Assembly (NCBI GenBank): GCA_047639575.1
Contig: JBLIOB010000294.1
Location: 1 to 5,260, forward strand
DNA length: 5,260 bases
Origin: JBLIOB01 sp047639575
GTDB taxonomy: Bacteria; Bacteroidota; Bacteroidia; Flavobacteriales_D; Parvicellaceae
Direction of reading: 5' to 3'
The notes beneath the pieces were generated by a model. It made no database searches. It saw nothing but the letters and a program-made list of their open reading frames with translations, and was not told the origin of the DNA. Positions 4,910-5,260 of this stretch are shown piece by piece (the first letter of the stretch is position 1; each line of letters begins with the position of its first letter). The position numbers and the translations under genes are program-made.

Positions 4910-5011
4910 GTAAGTTCCATAGGCTCCTTACACGCCTTCCGCCTCTCTTCGCTCGTTGGATCATTTTTACAGCTAATGCAAAAGCTTGAAAACGCTCATA
5001 GATTTAAACTG
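4910..5011. other. Non-coding spacer between palindrome A and the terminator
   Basis: I see no gene here. It contains a GC-richer patch (CCGCCTCTCTTCGCTCG at about 4939-4955) that stands out from the AT-rich surroundings, and the left arm of an inverted repeat at 4964-4985. The patch may be part of a structured or repeat element, but I cannot identify it. Confidence 0.35.
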
Positions 5012-5041
5012 AAAAAACCGCTTTTACATCAGCTGTAAAAA
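4964..5041. repeat. 22-bp imperfect inverted repeat around a 34-nt spacer
   Basis: The arm at 4964-4985 (TTTTTACAGCTAATGCAAAA then GC) and the reverse complement of 5020-5041 agree at 20 of 22 positions. The right arm is also part of a local hairpin (5018-5044), so two alternative structures can form. Such a duplicated terminator-like arm suggests an inverted copy of one element or a competing RNA fold. Confidence 0.5.
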
Positions 5042-5044
5042 CGG
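5012..5044 (-). terminator. Rho-independent terminator, minus strand
   Basis: CCG plus TTTTACA (5018-5020, 5022-5028) pairs with TGTAAAA plus CGG (5034-5040, 5042-5044), with one C/A mismatch and a 5-nt loop. On the minus strand the stem is followed by six T (5017-5012). It would end transcripts coming from beyond 5044, which fits the gene remnant at 5088-5219 and insulates the region upstream of the rhs gene. Confidence 0.6.
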
Positions 5045-5087
5045 CATTACTTTAAAAAAACAACTTGAGGGGTGTTGTGCTCCTCCT

Positions 5088-5219
5088 TCAGGAGTGCAAT
5101 AGCCATCTAGTTGCATCAAAGACAGGATTCTGTAATCTATTCAATGAGATACTGATGAACTGGATTTGATTAGCGCAAACATTTAACATAATTGCCTTAT
5201 GGTACAGCTTGTTCTGTTG
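5088..5219 (-). pseudogene. 3' remnant of a minus-strand gene (possibly a transposase C-terminus)
   Basis: The frame is open from 5219, after a TAA at 5222-5220, to TGA 5090-5088, a run of 43 codons. An internal ATG at 5189 would leave 33 residues, beginning MLNVCANQIQFISIS. The peptide QNKLYHKAIMLNVC...NRLQNPVFDATRW looks coding and recalls the helical C-terminal end of IS110-type transposases (Y..K....N...L....LN.LQ.PVFD). That resemblance is from memory and weak. A second frame is open from the window edge to a TAA at 5185-5183 and might be an upstream piece shifted out of phase. The terminator at 5012-5044 lies downstream. It overlaps palindrome B. Confidence 0.3.
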
Positions 5220-5241
5220 TTATAAGATGCTGTTATGTTAA
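5183..5241. repeat. Long imperfect palindrome B, TTAACATAA...TTATGTTAA ends (attC-like)
   Basis: TTAACATAA (5183-5191) and TTATGTTAA (5233-5241) are exact inverted 9-mers. Inside them CTTAT/ATAAG and ACAG/CTGT pair again with unpaired bases between, giving a 59-nt hairpin. The left end ATTTAAC fits RYYYAAC; the right end GTTAATA deviates from GTTRRRY at one position. Ends, size and internal layout match palindrome A at 4855-4909, so they look like two members of one repeat family. Confidence 0.5.
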
Positions 5242-5260
5242 TATAGATGGAAGAGCACAC

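Noticed and set aside
1..5260. CRISPR array, tRNA or rRNA
   Set aside because: No regularly spaced direct repeats, cloverleaf-like segments or rRNA-like sequence were seen on either strand by eye.

Overview
The window is AT-rich and most likely comes from a member of the Bacteroidota, perhaps a Cytophagia- or Flavobacteriia-like species. The main evidence is an Rhs-core protein with the GCLKLTY N-terminus and the GFNGMEKDDE / FGARMYDSRLGRW / DPNGE signatures I know from that phylum. The A-rich regions upstream of starts, without Shine-Dalgarno sites, and one TANNTTTG-like promoter box agree with this. No rRNA, tRNA or CRISPR array was seen.

All four confident genes lie on the minus strand, in two toxin-immunity-like modules. 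Module 1 (4741 to 2958) is a short Rhs-core protein with a variable C-terminal domain that resembles a zincin but reads EEFFH instead of HExxH. It overlaps by ATGA with a gene for an exported protein of unknown family, the candidate immunity or partner protein. A hairpin plus T-run ends the unit at about 2818-2867. Module 2 (1596 to 838) is an orphan toxin domain without any Rhs core. Its layout resembles Tse2-type ADP-ribosyltransferase toxins. It is followed after 3 nt by a small helical protein with a GWCSP motif, the likely immunity protein, and by a minus-strand terminator at 698-725. Module 2 lies downstream of module 1 on the same strand, the usual arrangement for displaced orphan toxin-immunity cassettes behind an rhs gene.

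Between the modules (about 1597-2957) the DNA looks scarred. It holds a frameshifted gene remnant (1715-1893), a 420-bp segment bounded by perfect 34-bp inverted repeats (1899-2318) with a nested palindrome, and a small plus-strand gene (2474-2647). On the left, 1-319 looks like a decayed plus-strand gene, followed by a small plausible ORF at 387-629.

On the right, 4742-5260 has no intact gene. It holds a possible promoter for module 1, two related long imperfect palindromes with TTAACATA/TATGTTAA ends, a 22-bp imperfect inverted repeat, a minus-strand terminator, and the 3' remnant of a minus-strand gene. Overall this looks like an accessory polymorphic-toxin region rich in decayed and mobile DNA. 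No functional assignment beyond the Rhs core could be verified by search.
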